Notes under the pieces: generated by a model
Told to the model about the DNA's origin: nothing
Seen by the model: only the letters and a program-made list of their open reading frames with translations
The model's database searches: none
Translations under genes and position numbers: made by a program
Source: Psococerastis gibbosa
Lineage: Eukaryota; Arthropoda; Insecta; Psocodea; Psocidae
Length of the DNA stretch: 64,000 nt
Direction: 5' to 3'
NCBI GenBank assembly: GCA_963971405.1
Contig: OZ020487.1
Location: forward strand, 37,731,039 to 37,795,038
Part shown: piece after piece, positions 1 to 12,149 of the stretch
How positions within the stretch are numbered: the first letter of the stretch is position 1
How the letters are laid out: each line of letters opens with the position of its first letter

Positions 1-297
1 CCCCTGTTAGACGTTTAATACTTTACTTGACATGACCGTACAATGGCATATATATTTGTAAATCCCGAGGCCCAGACATCTACCTACTAAGCCAACACCA
101 GTACAGGCAGTTTTCAACAATAGTTTAATCATAATATGAAATATCCAACGCTGGCTGGAACCACTAACCACTATTAACATAAAATTAATATTACCTATAC
201 AGCATTTTTAGGTTATTGCAGAGTCACTCAAAACTAGCCCAGTTTATCAATAATAGTGACTTCGTTTTATTATTAAGTCCATTCAACCAGGGCATGC

Positions 298-549
298 TTG
301 GCGCCTCTCCCCATCACGTACACAATTTCACGTTTCCGCCTAACTACCGGACACGACTTACTCCAAGCCCACCTTCACCGCATCGGAATTGCTGACTCCG
401 ACATCTGTCCACTGTGCGCGTCCGGAAGGATGGTGGCCACTCACTTGGAGACCTGTTCCAGATTAAAACTTCTTCCTGCCGACACAACGAGGCGCTACTG
501 GGAGGCTCGGCGTCTAATGGCCCAACTGCCACAGACGGGCGTTGGCTAA
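298..549 (+). pseudogene. non-LTR retrotransposon reverse transcriptase C-terminal remnant
   Basis: An 83-codon open frame has the layout of the zinc-binding tail that follows the reverse transcriptase domain in non-LTR retrotransposons: a basic helix with RLTTGHDLLQAHLHRIGI, then CPLC, then a His and Cys about 15-20 residues later (HLETC), and a YWEARRLM ending. No RT catalytic domain lies upstream in the window. The stop is followed by a short CTAAA repeat and AATAAATAA, consistent with the 3' end of a LINE copy. It is a 5'-truncated fragment, not a host gene. Family placement rests on motif recognition only. Confidence 0.6.
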
Positions 550-1049
550 ACTAAACTAAACTACAGAAATAAATAATTGAAAACAAAACAATCGAAAGAT
601 GGTCGATCACTTATAGGCCGGTAGCCCCATAATGCAACTAATCAGATAATGATACAATTACAATTTCTAATACGAGTATGTAAAAAATTACCTTGAGGAA
701 TTTAATTTATAAGAGAGACCTGCTTCTCAGTAAAGTGCTTCATTGGGCGTAAAGCCTCCTGAAAATGACAACCAGTATTAACAACAATACAAGGACGTTA
801 CTGGATTTAAATCAAGCGCGGACCCCACTACAACACGGAATTGCCCTTGAGCCAAATCACGTAGGGAACCACCTTCGAACCACAACCACTATTCTTCAAG
901 CTTGATGACAAACGGCGGTAATGAGTGACCCTACAGTACATTTAATGCACGGTTCTTTTTTACACAGGCAAAAATGGTACGATAATATCTGAATAGCAAC
1001 TAATTTGAATAATAAGGAATGTTGTTTATATACACGGCTATAACAATCT
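550..1049. other. intergenic, no gene seen
   Basis: AT-rich sequence downstream of the V-ATPase D stop codon. On the minus strand an ATTAAA hexamer near 939-944 could serve as the poly(A) signal of that gene. Nothing else is recognisable. Confidence 0.4.
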
Positions 1050-4000
1050 TTAGAAGAGGATATCAGGATCCGCTTGATCCAACAAGTTTTGCTCCTCCGC
1101 ATCTTCGAGGTCTCTCTCAATTTTCTTCCTTTCAGCCTTCATCTTTTCGGCTGCAGCCCGAATAACTTTCTTTTTGTCCTGAATCTTCTTTAACCTAAAA
1201 CATAAGGGTTCATGAGAACAGACCGTCAAATACCGAGAAGGGTTAGGATCAGGAATGAAGTGATAAGAAGAGAGTTCTATGTTTAGGAACAATTGGTGGA
1301 GAGAACCAAAATCCTTGAATTGGAGGAGGTTGCCTTATCATTTGATTTCTTCAGCCGAAGTTAGTTTAAGCTCAGTATTATATATAATGCTGCAATATAT
1401 AGGTAGAGAGGTTGGAGAGAAGGAAACGGCCACTGTTCGGTCACCTAAACAGAACAGATATCGGGTACATGAAGAAGAGATAGACCAAGGGAGAATTGAG
1501 GACGATATCTAAGGAGAACCGGTGAGGTGGTGAGTGATTACAAGTGGAGGGACAGGAAGGAGTCGAGGAGGCTCACGTGGCACACCCGGAATTACTGCAG
1601 ATAATGATCATGAAATTTGGTTAGACTTCCATAAAATATTTATTTTATAAAGCCGCTATAATTGTTTCTCTCGTTATGCAGGCATAAAATCAAGGGAGGA
1701 ATTTATTATACAATACAACTGCTTACTAAATCATGTCTAACATTGTATCAATCAGGCGGGTAAGATTCGGCAGTTATGAAGCGGGAGGTTTCACCAAAAG
1801 CCAAACATGAATGCGTGGAAATTAAGCTGGTAGGATCGCTAGGGACCCATGGTCAAGTGCGCAGAACTTACTGCATCTGTGTTCGGTTGGCAAACCTACC
1901 TTTTGAATTGTTTATTTGCCGCTATTTCATTTTCTTATGCTGGAACCCTAAAAACTTGGAAACACTTCCTTCGCCATTTCCCCTTACGTTTCACCACTTT
2001 CGACCTTACTTAGTTTATGGTTCGGCGCCATATATTCCATTTTATTATCGCTCAGTGTGGGATTGGCAAGCTGTTATAATTTATTATTCTTCAATGTGTG
2101 CATTCAGTATTTCTTTGTATTGTACTACTAGTAGTATTATTTAATAATTTAGGCCCAGTACACACGGACGATTGCCGCAGTTGTAGCCATAGGTCTAGTA
2201 AAAGATGTCTTCTGAAGTTTGTAAGGTTTTGAAAAATGGCGCGTAAAGTGACCAATTGTAAGCTGGACAGACAGTTTGGAACTTGTCGGGGAGCTGTCAA
2301 GAACAGCTGTGAGAGTGCGAGACTTTTGAAAAAAAGAGAAAAGGGGATTTTTACTTCAATTTTACTTGAATATTATACAAATTATAAGTGAAGAGTGTCG
2401 AAAACGTGACTTGTGTTGAAACCCGGAGATATGGCCATGGAAAGTGAGAAGGATAAAGCCGATAAGTGTTGAAGGGGCCTATGGAAGGCTAAGGAACGGG
2501 TTTCGGCAATCCTGGGAGGACCGGGCTTGGTGGCTAGGGGGAACCGGCATATATAAAAAGATGATGTGACAACCGGATTCAGCCGGGGGTGGTCCACCCT
2601 GGGCCAGTAACGACCAAGGACGATGCTGATGGGGTAGTCTGAAATTGCTGAGAGGCTGTCCGACACCTCGCGGGCGCTACGTCAGACAACTTTCTTTTCC
2701 GGGTATTTCTTTGCTTCAGTCCAGGTAGCATCGTTTCAATTTTTGTTATATATAATCCGGCAATAAATCAGCTACAGCAATTGTTAAAATTGTTTATAAT
2801 CTTCTACCTGTTACGTAAGCAGATCTCTGTTAGTTGGGCTTACTGTTTAACCTGTATGATGGCAAGGTTTTTATTAAGTGGACCACGCCTTAATAAAAGT
2901 AGCACTAGTTACAATTTTGGTAAATTAGGAAAAAGAGTAAGTGGTTGGCGCCCAGAGCCATTTTGTCCTAGTTTAAATTTTAGGCTAGGTAAACGTACAG
3001 TAGGTTGATGCTAACCGAGGTCTGCTCACGTAAACATGGACTGGCTTTATTTTCTTTCTTAGGGTTTAACTATATTGTTCAATTGATTGTATCTAAATTT
3101 GTTTATTATGTAACTTTAATTTGGCGGTAGCCAAAGGTCAATTATCTTTAATATACAGTATATGTAAAATGTAAGTTGTGGTGTTGTTTTCCCCGATTCA
3201 CAATTTTCTCCAATAAATTGCTTTGGTCAGTTTCCCTATAGCTTGTTGGTTTCATTTAAGAGACACCCTAGTTTTGTGGTTGAACAACCCTGAGTCGGTT
3301 CTTGGGATACTGTAGTAGGGATTAGGCGATGGACTATTGGGGTTTGTACGTCGCGGCTGTTATTGACAAGTCAAAGAATGTTAGACTACCTTTTGAGTTT
3401 GACCGTTGATCGGAATAAGCTAATCCCTGCTAAGGTACCCCAAGCAATTTTAAGAGTGATGCTTGCTCCCTAGTCTTGGGAGACGTTTTGAGTTAGCCTA
3501 TACATCCTGAGTTATGTTTTCCATCTGGTTTTCCCAAGAGCTGGGGAGGTGGGCCGTTCGTGATGCAGTTGATGGTCAGTCATGTCGAGAAAGAAACAAG
3601 TGACAAAAAGTATAAGTTTACAAGTTTTGGAAGCTGGCGTGAAGTCAACCGCCCGAAAGTGCACGGTTTTTCCCTGGACACGTCAGATTATAGAAATCTT
3701 CTGAGGTAGACTCTGTGGGTTTGCACCAACCATTCACCAAGTCCTATCCCTACAATGGAAAAGACGTCGGCAAAGCGCGACTGCGAGAATCGTCCGTGTA
3801 TACGGGGCCTTAGTTGTAAAAATAAATCCTTACCGGTAGAATTCTTCTCTTTCCACCTCATCCAGTTCAGAGACGATGTAGTCCAGCGTGCGCTCAATAC
3901 GGGGGATAATCACTAGAATAAAAATAAAAATCAATTAATACCATGATAATGTATAGTAACCAATCTGTGTGCAACAAGAGGGGTACCGGTTCCTCAGTGA

Positions 4001-6936
4001 GAAGCCAATCTCCAAATAAACGATTAACAGAACCCATGGTTCTTCCATTACTTTATCGTTCTAATCGATAAATAGCATTTGTCAGCATAATCTGTAAAAA
4101 GTAAGCTAGCTGTAAAAATAGGCCATAAGACTGCGACTAGGTCACGCCTCCTTCCCATGCCATCTGGCACGGTGTCAGAGAGTCTCCCCTCTGTGAGTGT
4201 GGGGATCAAGAGGGCACTCCAGACCACTTAACATTTGAGTGCCCCCTCTACAGCCGGAAGAGGAGAGAGAGCTAACTAGCAGGTTGGAGGGCCAAGGGAA
4301 GTTGCCGCCCTACACATACTGTATATGGATGTGCTCCAGGAGTTGGACGGAGAGGTGTTAACAGAGGTGGTCCGATTCCTGGAGGGTATCAGTCAGAAGT
4401 GGTAGGTAGGTAAGTTGATGCAGTTGGAAATTAAGAAAAAAAAAAAAAAAAAGAGAAAAAAGGGAGATTTCAAAATATTTTAAATATTTTTTAAACAAGG
4501 AATGGTCGTGTATTTTTGACGAAATTCATCGCATAGACATGCAAGTTGTAAAACAAAAACCAAATGTCAGCTTTCTCTAAAAGCTGTCTATTTCTCCTGC
4601 TGATTTACTATTATTCAATAAAATCTGTTTAATGTCCTTTATCAGGGGAAGTAATAATATTTCAGATGAAAAAATTTAAATTTCCTGTGAAAATCTGTAC
4701 TTTTAATGCATTTTTCAACTGGCCCTTTCTTATCATTGCGGTTGCGAAACATGAAATTAATTAATTTCGTTAAAAATACAAGATCATTCCTTGTTTACAA
4801 ATGAGATAATGAAGCAGTGGAATCTGGGCTGATTGACGCTTTCATATCGACGACGGCCCTACTGCTACTGCTTCATCATCTGACTTTGGCCACGAAAGCT
4901 TTCATAATTATATTGCATTGAAGATAATACTCATTTGACCTATTGTTGCTTTGTGATGTAAGAAGACCCGTACATTTTATGTGCCCTATGAAGAACGTGA
5001 ATCGTTTTAAGCTACATCTTTTCTAATTGTTTACAATTGGATAATACATAACTCATCCAACATTTCAATTATGAAATTTTTAAGTTCATCTGTAGAAATG
5101 GCTGACGGCCGTCGGCCTAGCTCGCTTTTTACTTGACTACTTTAATGTTTTTCTTTTATACCCCTTTCCATGCGTATAAATTGTAGAGACAAGAAATTTC
5201 GCAAGAAGCCAGGTTAGAAGGCAACGCAGCCATGCCATTTTCAGCCCAAAACTATCTTTCAGAGATGTTTGAGTGTCTGTCAAGATTATTAAAGGACTCA
5301 CCATGTTCAATAGCGTTAACACGCCTGTTTGTAATCTTGATGACATCGTCCAGTGTTACGAAAGAAGTCTGCAGGGAAGCTAGCTCCACAAGCAGTTTGA
5401 TGGCAGCTTGGAAATTTTTCTTCAATTTAGTGAGCTGCTGTCCACCACGAGAAAGACCAGCTAATTCGTAGGAATCAGTGCCATCTTGATAGCTTTCGAA
5501 TACCGGAAGGGTCACGCCTAAAATAAATAGAACAATAATTTATATTAAAAAATTGCAACTCATTCATCCAACTTGCCCGGGTTGCTGCATGTCAAGATTA
5601 CTGATAAGAAGTATACCTGAGTATTTTTTAATGCCCCCTGGGAACTCAAACCTCACTCAGTCTATAGAGAGGCGAGTCAATAAATATCTCCTTTAAATCT
5701 GTTCTAAAACAGCCTGTATCTAACTGACTCACTGGTAATGGGCACTTATCATATAAATGAACTATTTAGCTATGGCAAAAGGGTGATTAAAAGTATCCAA
5801 TCCATTGAATTGTGACACAAAATACTTCTATAACAATTGATATTATGCCATGAATACAGCCTTTAAAAGCAAGCCAACTACCAAACCACGAACTCACCAG
5901 CGACGTTGTCTTTCTTGGTACGAACTTTGATTTGAGCTTTTGCAACATTTTGCAAAACAACTTGGTTGAAGTCTCCAGTAGCAAATTTAGCTTCTGCAAG
6001 TGAAAACGCTGCTTCTTTCATTACTTCACCCATCAGAGTTTTAGTTTCAATGATCTTGGAAAGAATCATCCGAAATCGCATTTGAAGAGCGTCCGCTTTC
6101 TTCTTCAGAAGACTGTGGCCTTTCTGTGCACCTTTTAAACGGAATTTCATCAACATTTGGGCCCTGAAACAAAAATGTCAAATACATAAAATAACTAGGG
6201 TAGCTTCAATGGAAGCCTAAATACGGTATCGAATTACATTGGAATAACCATGTTCTTTTAACCTTTATATTTTGGACGCCGTCTATCCCACCTTGGTGGG
6301 TCATGGACAAAGGTTGATTGATATAATTATTTACCTAAAATTTCAAACTTTCAAGAATTACATGCTATCTTCACGTACACTTATTTTTCTTAAAAAATCC
6401 GCTGCGCTAGGTAGGCTCAGGTCCGGTGCCCACGGACGATTCTGGCACTTAAGATTTCTTGTCGATGTCGGAAGCTGGCGTGAAGCCGACCGCCCCGATA
6501 CACACGGGTTTCTCATAGATACGCCAAATTATATAAATCTCCAGAATTAGACTTAGACCTAACGCTTTCCCGTATTGCATATTATATACAAAACCTATGA
6601 ATCTAGATAATGACGCCTAGTAGTACCTAGACAATCAAGTCACATGACAGGACATGTAAATAAAATTGATTTGCAATTATAAGTACACATACAAATAGTT
6701 AATTAATGAAACACTCCGATGCTAAGGCAGCATTCTAAAATCGAAATTATAATCTATGTGGAAATTGAACTTAAACTAGGATAGGGTCCAGCTGCAGCAG
6801 ATATTTCTGATGCTCCAATATCAATGACACTATCTTGATCCTTCACTATATTGCACTGCCTAAGAGCAATCCAAAGGGGCTATTTCTTTACTTACCCTCT
6901 AGAGGGAAAAATAGCAAGTCTATCTTTCCCAGACAT
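1050..6936 (-). CDS. ATP6V1D: V-type proton ATPase subunit D (five coding exons)
   Basis: This is the central-stalk subunit D of the V1 sector. It couples ATP hydrolysis in the A3B3 head to rotation of the membrane ring that pumps protons into lysosomes, endosomes and other organelles. Coding exons on the minus strand are 6896-6936, 5898-6163, 5302-5517, 3834-3912 and 1050-1194. Each junction is GT-AG, and the joined frame is 747 nt (248 aa), the usual length. Recognisable blocks are [20 protein letters not shown] at the start, [86 protein letters not shown], and an acidic C-terminus ending DPDILF. The start is fixed by the canonical MSGK opening. Introns carry a non-LTR fragment (4128-4275) and small repeats. 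The gene is divergent from PSMA3. Confidence 0.96.
4128..4275 (+). pseudogene. non-LTR retrotransposon C-terminal remnant in V-ATPase D intron 3
   Basis: The plus-strand frame reads [16 protein letters not shown], then CECG, then [10 protein letters not shown] and a stop. This is the Cys/His-rich segment found after the RT domain of non-LTR elements. It lies antisense inside the intron between V-ATPase D exons 3 and 4. A poly(A)-like run of about 20 A with interruptions follows near 4434-4460, consistent with a retrotransposed 3' end. Confidence 0.55.
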
Positions 6937-7289
6937 TATTAAAAAATTTCAGCCCAAAATTTTTGAAAGGATAAACAGTCAGCTGACTACAATGAAAGAT
7001 GGCAGCTAGTGACGTCACATTATCGTCTTCTGCTATTATTTTATTTATTACTTAAATAATTAAAAAATGTAATAAATACTAATTGTAGGATAATATAAAT
7101 TATTATTAAAATAAATCCTCTAATTTAAGTCTAAGTAGACAATTTTAATTGCAGTCAAAAAAAGTGTCTTGATTTTTAACTCGATGGAAAAAAATCGCTC
7201 TTCGATTCTTCGAATCGGTGAATGTTTGTTGTTTTCGCATTGTCACTCAATATATTTCATTAGTATTTCATTAAAATAATTTATTAAGA
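6937..7289. promoter_or_regulatory. shared divergent promoter of V-ATPase D and PSMA3
   Basis: Only 353 bp separate the two start codons, which point away from each other. The gap holds a perfect cAMP-response-element palindrome TGACGTCA at 7010-7017 and, just before it, AAGATGGCAGC, which resembles a YY1 site. No TATA box is placed convincingly for either gene. Housekeeping genes with this layout are often co-transcribed from one bidirectional promoter; that is inference here, since transcription starts cannot be seen. Confidence 0.55.
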
Positions 7290-10200
7290 ATGAGTTCAAT
7301 AGGCACAGGGGTAAGCTTAATAACGCAGAATTAAATATTCACAAGCAGTATAGGTCAAAAGAACCTTACCTCTGGTTTATCGATCTAGCCTATGCCCTAT
7401 GGCCTATTCATGTGCAATATATGTAGTAGCAGTCATTCTATCTTTTTGAAACGGCCGGTTTCAGCCGTATATATTATTCTTACTGAAGATAATTGAAGTT
7501 TTATGACACTGTTACATTACAAAATAAAACGGTTCAAAATATGTTCTTACTTTACTTTACTTTTTCGTGTCCAAGCGCGTCCAAAACTGGGCGAAATTCA
7601 TAGCCGTCACATTGGCCTCCCACAGGTCTTCAGGTGTGCAGCGGTGGGGGCAAAGGCTGCACAGGAACAGATGTTCTAAATCTTGGCGCTGGCCGCATGC
7701 GCAGAGGGTATCATTTTCATCGAGCTGACCCCATCTAGCCCTGTTGGTCTTCGTACGGGCCGCACCAGAGCGTATTTGGTTTAGGGTCGCCCATGTCCGC
7801 CAGTCGAGATTGGTACCTGTCGTTTGAGGCGGCCGTAGAGGGTACCAGGCTGGAGGAAAATATGTTCTGCTAAGATATGAGATCTTCGGCATCGGCTTAC
7901 AAATCGGATATTTATTTAGCAATCTTGGACATCCTAAGTGACACAGTCAATCAATCATTATATCAATCAACCTTTGTCCATCATCCACCAAGTTGGGATA
8001 GACGGCGTCAGTTAAAAATTTTTCGTGATCGTAATGAGACTTATTCATTATATTGTCGTTAATGTGGCGAAATTGACAGTACCATTGTGCAACATTTAAA
8101 AACTGTTACTTACAATTTTTCCTTTTGCAGTACGATTTATCGGCCTCTCAATTTTCGCCTGATGGCAGAGTTTTTCAAGTGGAATATGCCCAGAAAGCGG
8201 TTGAAAATAGTGGCACAGTCCTGGGACTTCGATGCAAGGACGGCGTTGTCATAGCTGTTGAGAAATTGGTGACTTCCAAATTGTATGAAGCAGGAGCTAA
8301 TAGAAGAGTATTTAACATTGACAAACATATTGGAATGGTACGGTCCACTAAATATCAAATAAGAATATTAAATAAATATAAGCACGAGGATGGCTTTCTA
8401 ACTAAATTGATTGTAGTCGTCAATTCTTCACAAGATATGAACACGAACAGTACTTTAAAATAAGTGGTAATTTGGTGTGAAACTTATAAACCATGAGGAT
8501 CTCTAAGGAAGTAAGGAATAAGTCTTTTCGCAGTCCTTCCATTGAGTCAAGTACTGCGTGCGTGCGCAATCATAAAGTGGCTTTTCCACCGACCTCGTTT
8601 TTCATAATGCACGTGACATTGACCTGGTAGCAGACATCATTATTAAGTCTACCATATTATAACTTAATTTAAAATAGATAAGTTGAGTATCTACATAATA
8701 GTTTCCTTAAAATATGGCAGAGACTTATTAATGATGTCTGCTACCACGTCAATGTCACGTGCATTATGAAAAACGAGGACGGTGGAATTGCCGCCTATGC
8801 GAAGGAGCATCATTCATTGACTTTGTTTGGGTGATATCGTCAAACCGATTTTGTACTCTAGGAAATTAGTCGGGGAAATCGACTGCGGGTTGAGGAAGCT
8901 TGAATTGGTTGAATTTTGTTATCTGACTACTTTGCGGTTGTGGAAAGAGAAATTTATTAATTTCGTCAAAAATTGTCAACAAGCATTTTGAGAACAATTC
9001 CTTAGGTGGCTATTCCACCGGCGTGCATTTTCAATGTGCATGTGTCATGACGTTGTAGCAGACATCATTAATAAGTCTCTGCCATATTTTAAGGAGACTC
9101 TTATGTAGATACTTAACTTATCTATTATAAATTAAGTTATAATATGGCAAAGACTTATTAATGATGTCTGCTACCACGTCATGAAACATGCACATTGAAA
9201 ATGCACCACGGTGGAATAGCCGCCTTAACATTCTAATCTAATTAATTCCAGGCTGTTTGTGGATTAATATCAGATGCTCGGCAACTGGTCGAAAACGCAC
9301 GAAGTGTTGCCGCGCGGTGGCGTAGTGAGTACGGCACCCCAGTTCCGATCAAGATTCTAAACGATCGTTTGGCATTATACATCCACGCATACACTTTATA
9401 TTCGGCAGTAAGGCCTTTCGGTGCAAGCGTAATTCTCAGCACTTGGTCACCACACGAGGGTGCACAATTGTTTATGATTGATCCTAGTGGAGTGTCCTAC
9501 GTAAGTATTCTTAATTTGGCGGGGTTTCCACCGACCTCGTTTTTGAACGTGAGCGTGACATTGACGTGGTAGCAGACACTTTTAGACTGTCTTTAATGTC
9601 TGCTACCACGTCAATATCACGCTCTCGGTCAAAAACGAGGTCGGTGGAAACTCCGCCTTAGACATGAAAACTTACTATTTTATGGTCAAGGAGTCTTTTT
9701 AAAGGAAACAAATAGAAACGTTGAAAATAGTTAAGCCAGCGGCTATAAGTTGAATCCACCAGACGAAAGCCTCGGCTAAACTGTAGCAAAATTGGTATTG
9801 TGCACAGCGTGGAAAATAATAACGTGCTGAGACTACCAGGCTAAGTACGTGTTGAGTCCTGAACACCTCCGAATTAATAGGTACTTTTGAGTTTTGGCCC
9901 CACTCTTACAATTTGCATATTATTGGACTTTGTCTGTTTGCAAATAAATGCCTATTTATTTATTTATTTAATCAACCCTTAGTGAAGACAGGTCATTCTG
10001 TTTTTTGATTTCTTTAACGCAACGTTTTTCTTCCAGGGGTATAAAGGTTGTGCTGCTGGAAAGGCGAAGCAGACGGCGAAAACTGAAATTGAAAAATTGA
10101 ACTTTGATAACTTCAAATGTAGTGACCTCATTAAGGAAGCTACAAAAATGTAAGTTGATAAAGGAACGATAGCCAAAGTAAAAAGATGGCAGCATTATTT

Positions 10201-11799
10201 GAAGGGACCTTAAAAAATTACGGTCATAATATTGGGTAAAGAAAATGCAATAGCATAAGCATAGCCGATTTACAATATTATATTTCAATATGAAAATAAT
10301 GCATTTAAAAAACAAACACATAAAATGTTTTTTATTTTATTTCGCATTTTGTCTTTACTGCGTAGCACAATGCCCGGTGCCCTGGAACTGAATTCTTGAT
10401 CATTTTTGGGGGCGATGCATTCGCTATTAACTATTATTGAAAAACAAACTGTACATATCAGCGACAGTTAAATTGAAATATTAGTATGTAATAAACTACA
10501 TTCATACCGAATATCAGTTATACCTTCCATTCATTCACGATAACAGTCACACTAATTCAAATTCGCTGCCATCCACATCCAATCGCTCACACATTCACAC
10601 GCAGCCTTGTCGTGATCAACCGGTGACAGTGGTTTGCTGACTAAGGAGAAATTGGTAATATTTATTTTTTAATACGGTTAGAGAAAGAGAACATCTAACA
10701 GCTGTAATTGGCACTGTCAATACTATGCCCCGTAAATATACCCCGATATGGACGGAAGCTATTACTTGTTACGCTAACGAAAACTTACATAAATTATGCT
10801 TCTATTCCCATTGCCGGCTTAATAAAAATAATACGTTCAGTGGGCCTACTATGGGAATTACTATTTTAAGCCCAGGAATAGGTTAATACTAAACGGCATA
10901 GTAGGCCCGGTGGTAGTTTTTTTTTTGTTTTTTTTTTTTTGCTATGAAGACATTCAGCCATGAACGAAGTAACATTCATTTATACGTCGAAATTGCAAGC
11001 AGTAATAAATTCATCAAGGATGCTAAACACAGAGACGTCACTCAGGAGCTGAACGTATGTGAAAGGAACTGTGGTCTGCGTAGTTAATTTATTAAAAAGC
11101 ACCGAGCATGGCACATTGAAGCTGGGACAGGTCATAAAAAGGTGTTCAAAACTGCCCTCTATCGAACCGCAATAAGTGCAAGTAGAGCTTTTGCCTCTCC
11201 TCAAAATTTTGTGAATGTAACTAGGGCTAAGACCGTGGTCCGCCCTTAATCGGCAAAGGGCCGGTGGTTGGTTGGGTATTTCGTGTTCAGAGATGATCCC
11301 TTTAGAGGTTTATTACGTAATTAAATACTGTTTCAATATTGAGTGGGAAAGCCATGACGACAATATACTATTTTTTTCTTTTTATATAAGATATATAAGA
11401 TATTCGCATGCAAACAATTCAATGAATGTATCCGAATAACCTATTCAGTCGCCTTGATAGGTAATACCTGTGTTGAGTTACGACAGGTCACCGATCGCAT
11501 GATGTGTAGAGACTCGCACAAATATGAACAAGCTACCATTATGCCATCGAAGTCCTTCGAATTGGATGCTGTGTTATCCGATCATAACTCATTGTTCAGG
11601 ATAATTATTTATCTTTGATTTCAGCATCTACACTGTCCATGACGAGGTGAAGGACAAGGAATTTGAGTTGGAGCTTGGGTGGGTTGGAGAAGACACGAAC
11701 GGCGTCCACGAGCGGGTCCCGGAGAAGGTAATCGCTGCTGCCGAGCAATCGGCCAAGGACGCCATGGAAGCCTCCTCCGATTCTGACGAAGACATGTAA
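7290..11799 (+). CDS. PSMA3: proteasome subunit alpha type-3 (five coding exons)
   Basis: This is alpha-7/C8 of the 20S proteasome outer ring (PSMA3 in vertebrates), which gates substrate entry and docks regulators in cytosol and nucleus. Coding exons are 7290-7310, 8131-8337, 9252-9500, 10037-10149 and 11625-11799. All junctions are GT-AG and the sum is 765 nt (254 aa; vertebrate PSMA3 is 255). The N-terminus MSSIGTG plus [20 protein letters not shown] is the alpha-subunit signature. Further landmarks are [42 protein letters not shown] and the acidic tail SSDSDEDM. Exon 1 encodes only seven residues, so its start is set by the family N-terminus. Introns contain two MITEs in intron 2, a third in intron 3 and retrotransposon tails in introns 1 and 4. 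An AATAAA at 12244-12249, inside a repeat, is one possible poly(A) signal. Confidence 0.96.
7557..7922 (-). pseudogene. non-LTR retrotransposon C-terminal remnant in PSMA3 intron 1
   Basis: A 121-codon minus-strand frame reads [22 protein letters not shown], then CACG, then [12 protein letters not shown] and a hydrophobic end (AMNFAQFW). This is the CxC...H...C arrangement of post-RT zinc-binding tails in arthropod non-LTR elements. It lies antisense to PSMA3 wholly within intron 1 and has no RT catalytic part, so it is a 5'-truncated insertion. Confidence 0.6.
8577..8795. mobile_element. hairpin MITE, GGCG/TTCCACC family (PSMA3 intron 2, copy 1)
   Basis: Inverted arms begin GTGGCTTTTCCACC on the left and, reverse-complemented, GGCGGCAATTCCACC on the right. 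They continue through ACCTCGTTTTTCATAATGC, GTGACATTGACSTGG and TAGCAGACATCATT. The centre holds a non-palindromic block (AAGTTGAGTATCTACATAAT) that reappears inverted in the next copy. There is no coding capacity. Confidence 0.8.
9005..9224. mobile_element. hairpin MITE, GGCG/TTCCACC family (PSMA3 intron 2, copy 2)
   Basis: Arms GGTGGCTATTCCACC and GGTGGAATAGCCGCC are flanked by TTA on both sides (9002-9004 and 9225-9227). Inner arms contain the family block CTGCTACCACGTCA. The element ends 27 bp before PSMA3 exon 3, so the branch point and acceptor must fit in the short remaining stretch CTAATCTAATTAATTCCAG. Its central block is inverted relative to the copy at 8577-8795. Confidence 0.85.
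9518..9657. mobile_element. hairpin MITE, GGCG/TTCCACC family (PSMA3 intron 3)
   Basis: A 140-bp element, nearly all palindrome. It opens GGCGGGGTTTCCACCGAC and closes GGTGGAAACTCCGCC, with TTT to the left and TTA to the right. Inner arms carry GACGTGGTAGCAGACA. It starts 17 bp after the donor site of PSMA3 exon 3. Confidence 0.85.
9735..9882 (+). repeat. fragment of the CAA-tailed dispersed repeat (PSMA3 intron 3)
   Basis: This matches the 5' half of the longer copy at 39779-40181: GTTGAATCCACC, TTGGT..TGTGCACAGCG, CGTGCTGAGACTA and TGTTGAGTCCT occur in the same order. It is truncated before the conserved GTGGTTCGGAATCCAC part. Confidence 0.6.
10980..11273 (-). pseudogene. non-LTR retrotransposon C-terminal remnant in PSMA3 intron 4
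   Basis: The minus-strand reading [47 protein letters not shown] is the typical small-residue/basic helix followed by CxxC...H...C of the zinc-binding domain after the RT of arthropod LINEs. The frame stays open to a stop at 10980. It is antisense inside PSMA3 intron 4 and has no upstream RT. Confidence 0.65.
11459..11551 (-). repeat. SINE-like repeat with tRNA-like box A (PSMA3 intron 4)
   Basis: The reverse complement contains TGGCATAATGGTAGCTTG, GTGCGAGTCTCTACACATC, ATGCGATCGGTGACCTG and TCGTAACTCAACACAGG, in the same order as copies near 18822 and 27130. The first block resembles a Pol III box A. Homology with the 27-kb copy continues through 11420. Confidence 0.55.
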
Positions 11800-12149
11800 C
11801 GCTTTCTCTTAACTTATAATGTATGTATTCTTTTCTTAATTTGTCCATTTATTTGTAAGGCGTTTAAGAGTGGAGGTTTTAAGGCTCGTATTAGCATTGG
11901 GTTCTAAACTTCTACCAGGTTACTAAGATGCTGGCATGTATGTGTAAGTGAAGCCACACAAAGTCCATATTTTGTTTCCTTTATGTATGTTAAGGAAAAA
12001 CAAGCTTTGTATAATCAATTATATCACCATGGTGTTGCCTTGGGGAAGCCATGGCGTTTCTACCGCATCTGCCTATCGCGCTTTGGCAACTTGGAATGTG
12101 CCAGTCTGCCAGATAACGTACTTGACGGTCAGCAGCCCGGTCATGGGGA

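Noticed and set aside
2940..2960. TGGCGCCC resembling a retroviral-type tRNA primer-binding site, with AATAAA about 180 bp upstream
   Set aside because: No matching second LTR, gag or pol frame was found nearby, and the LTR borders cannot be set; the 8-mer alone is too weak.
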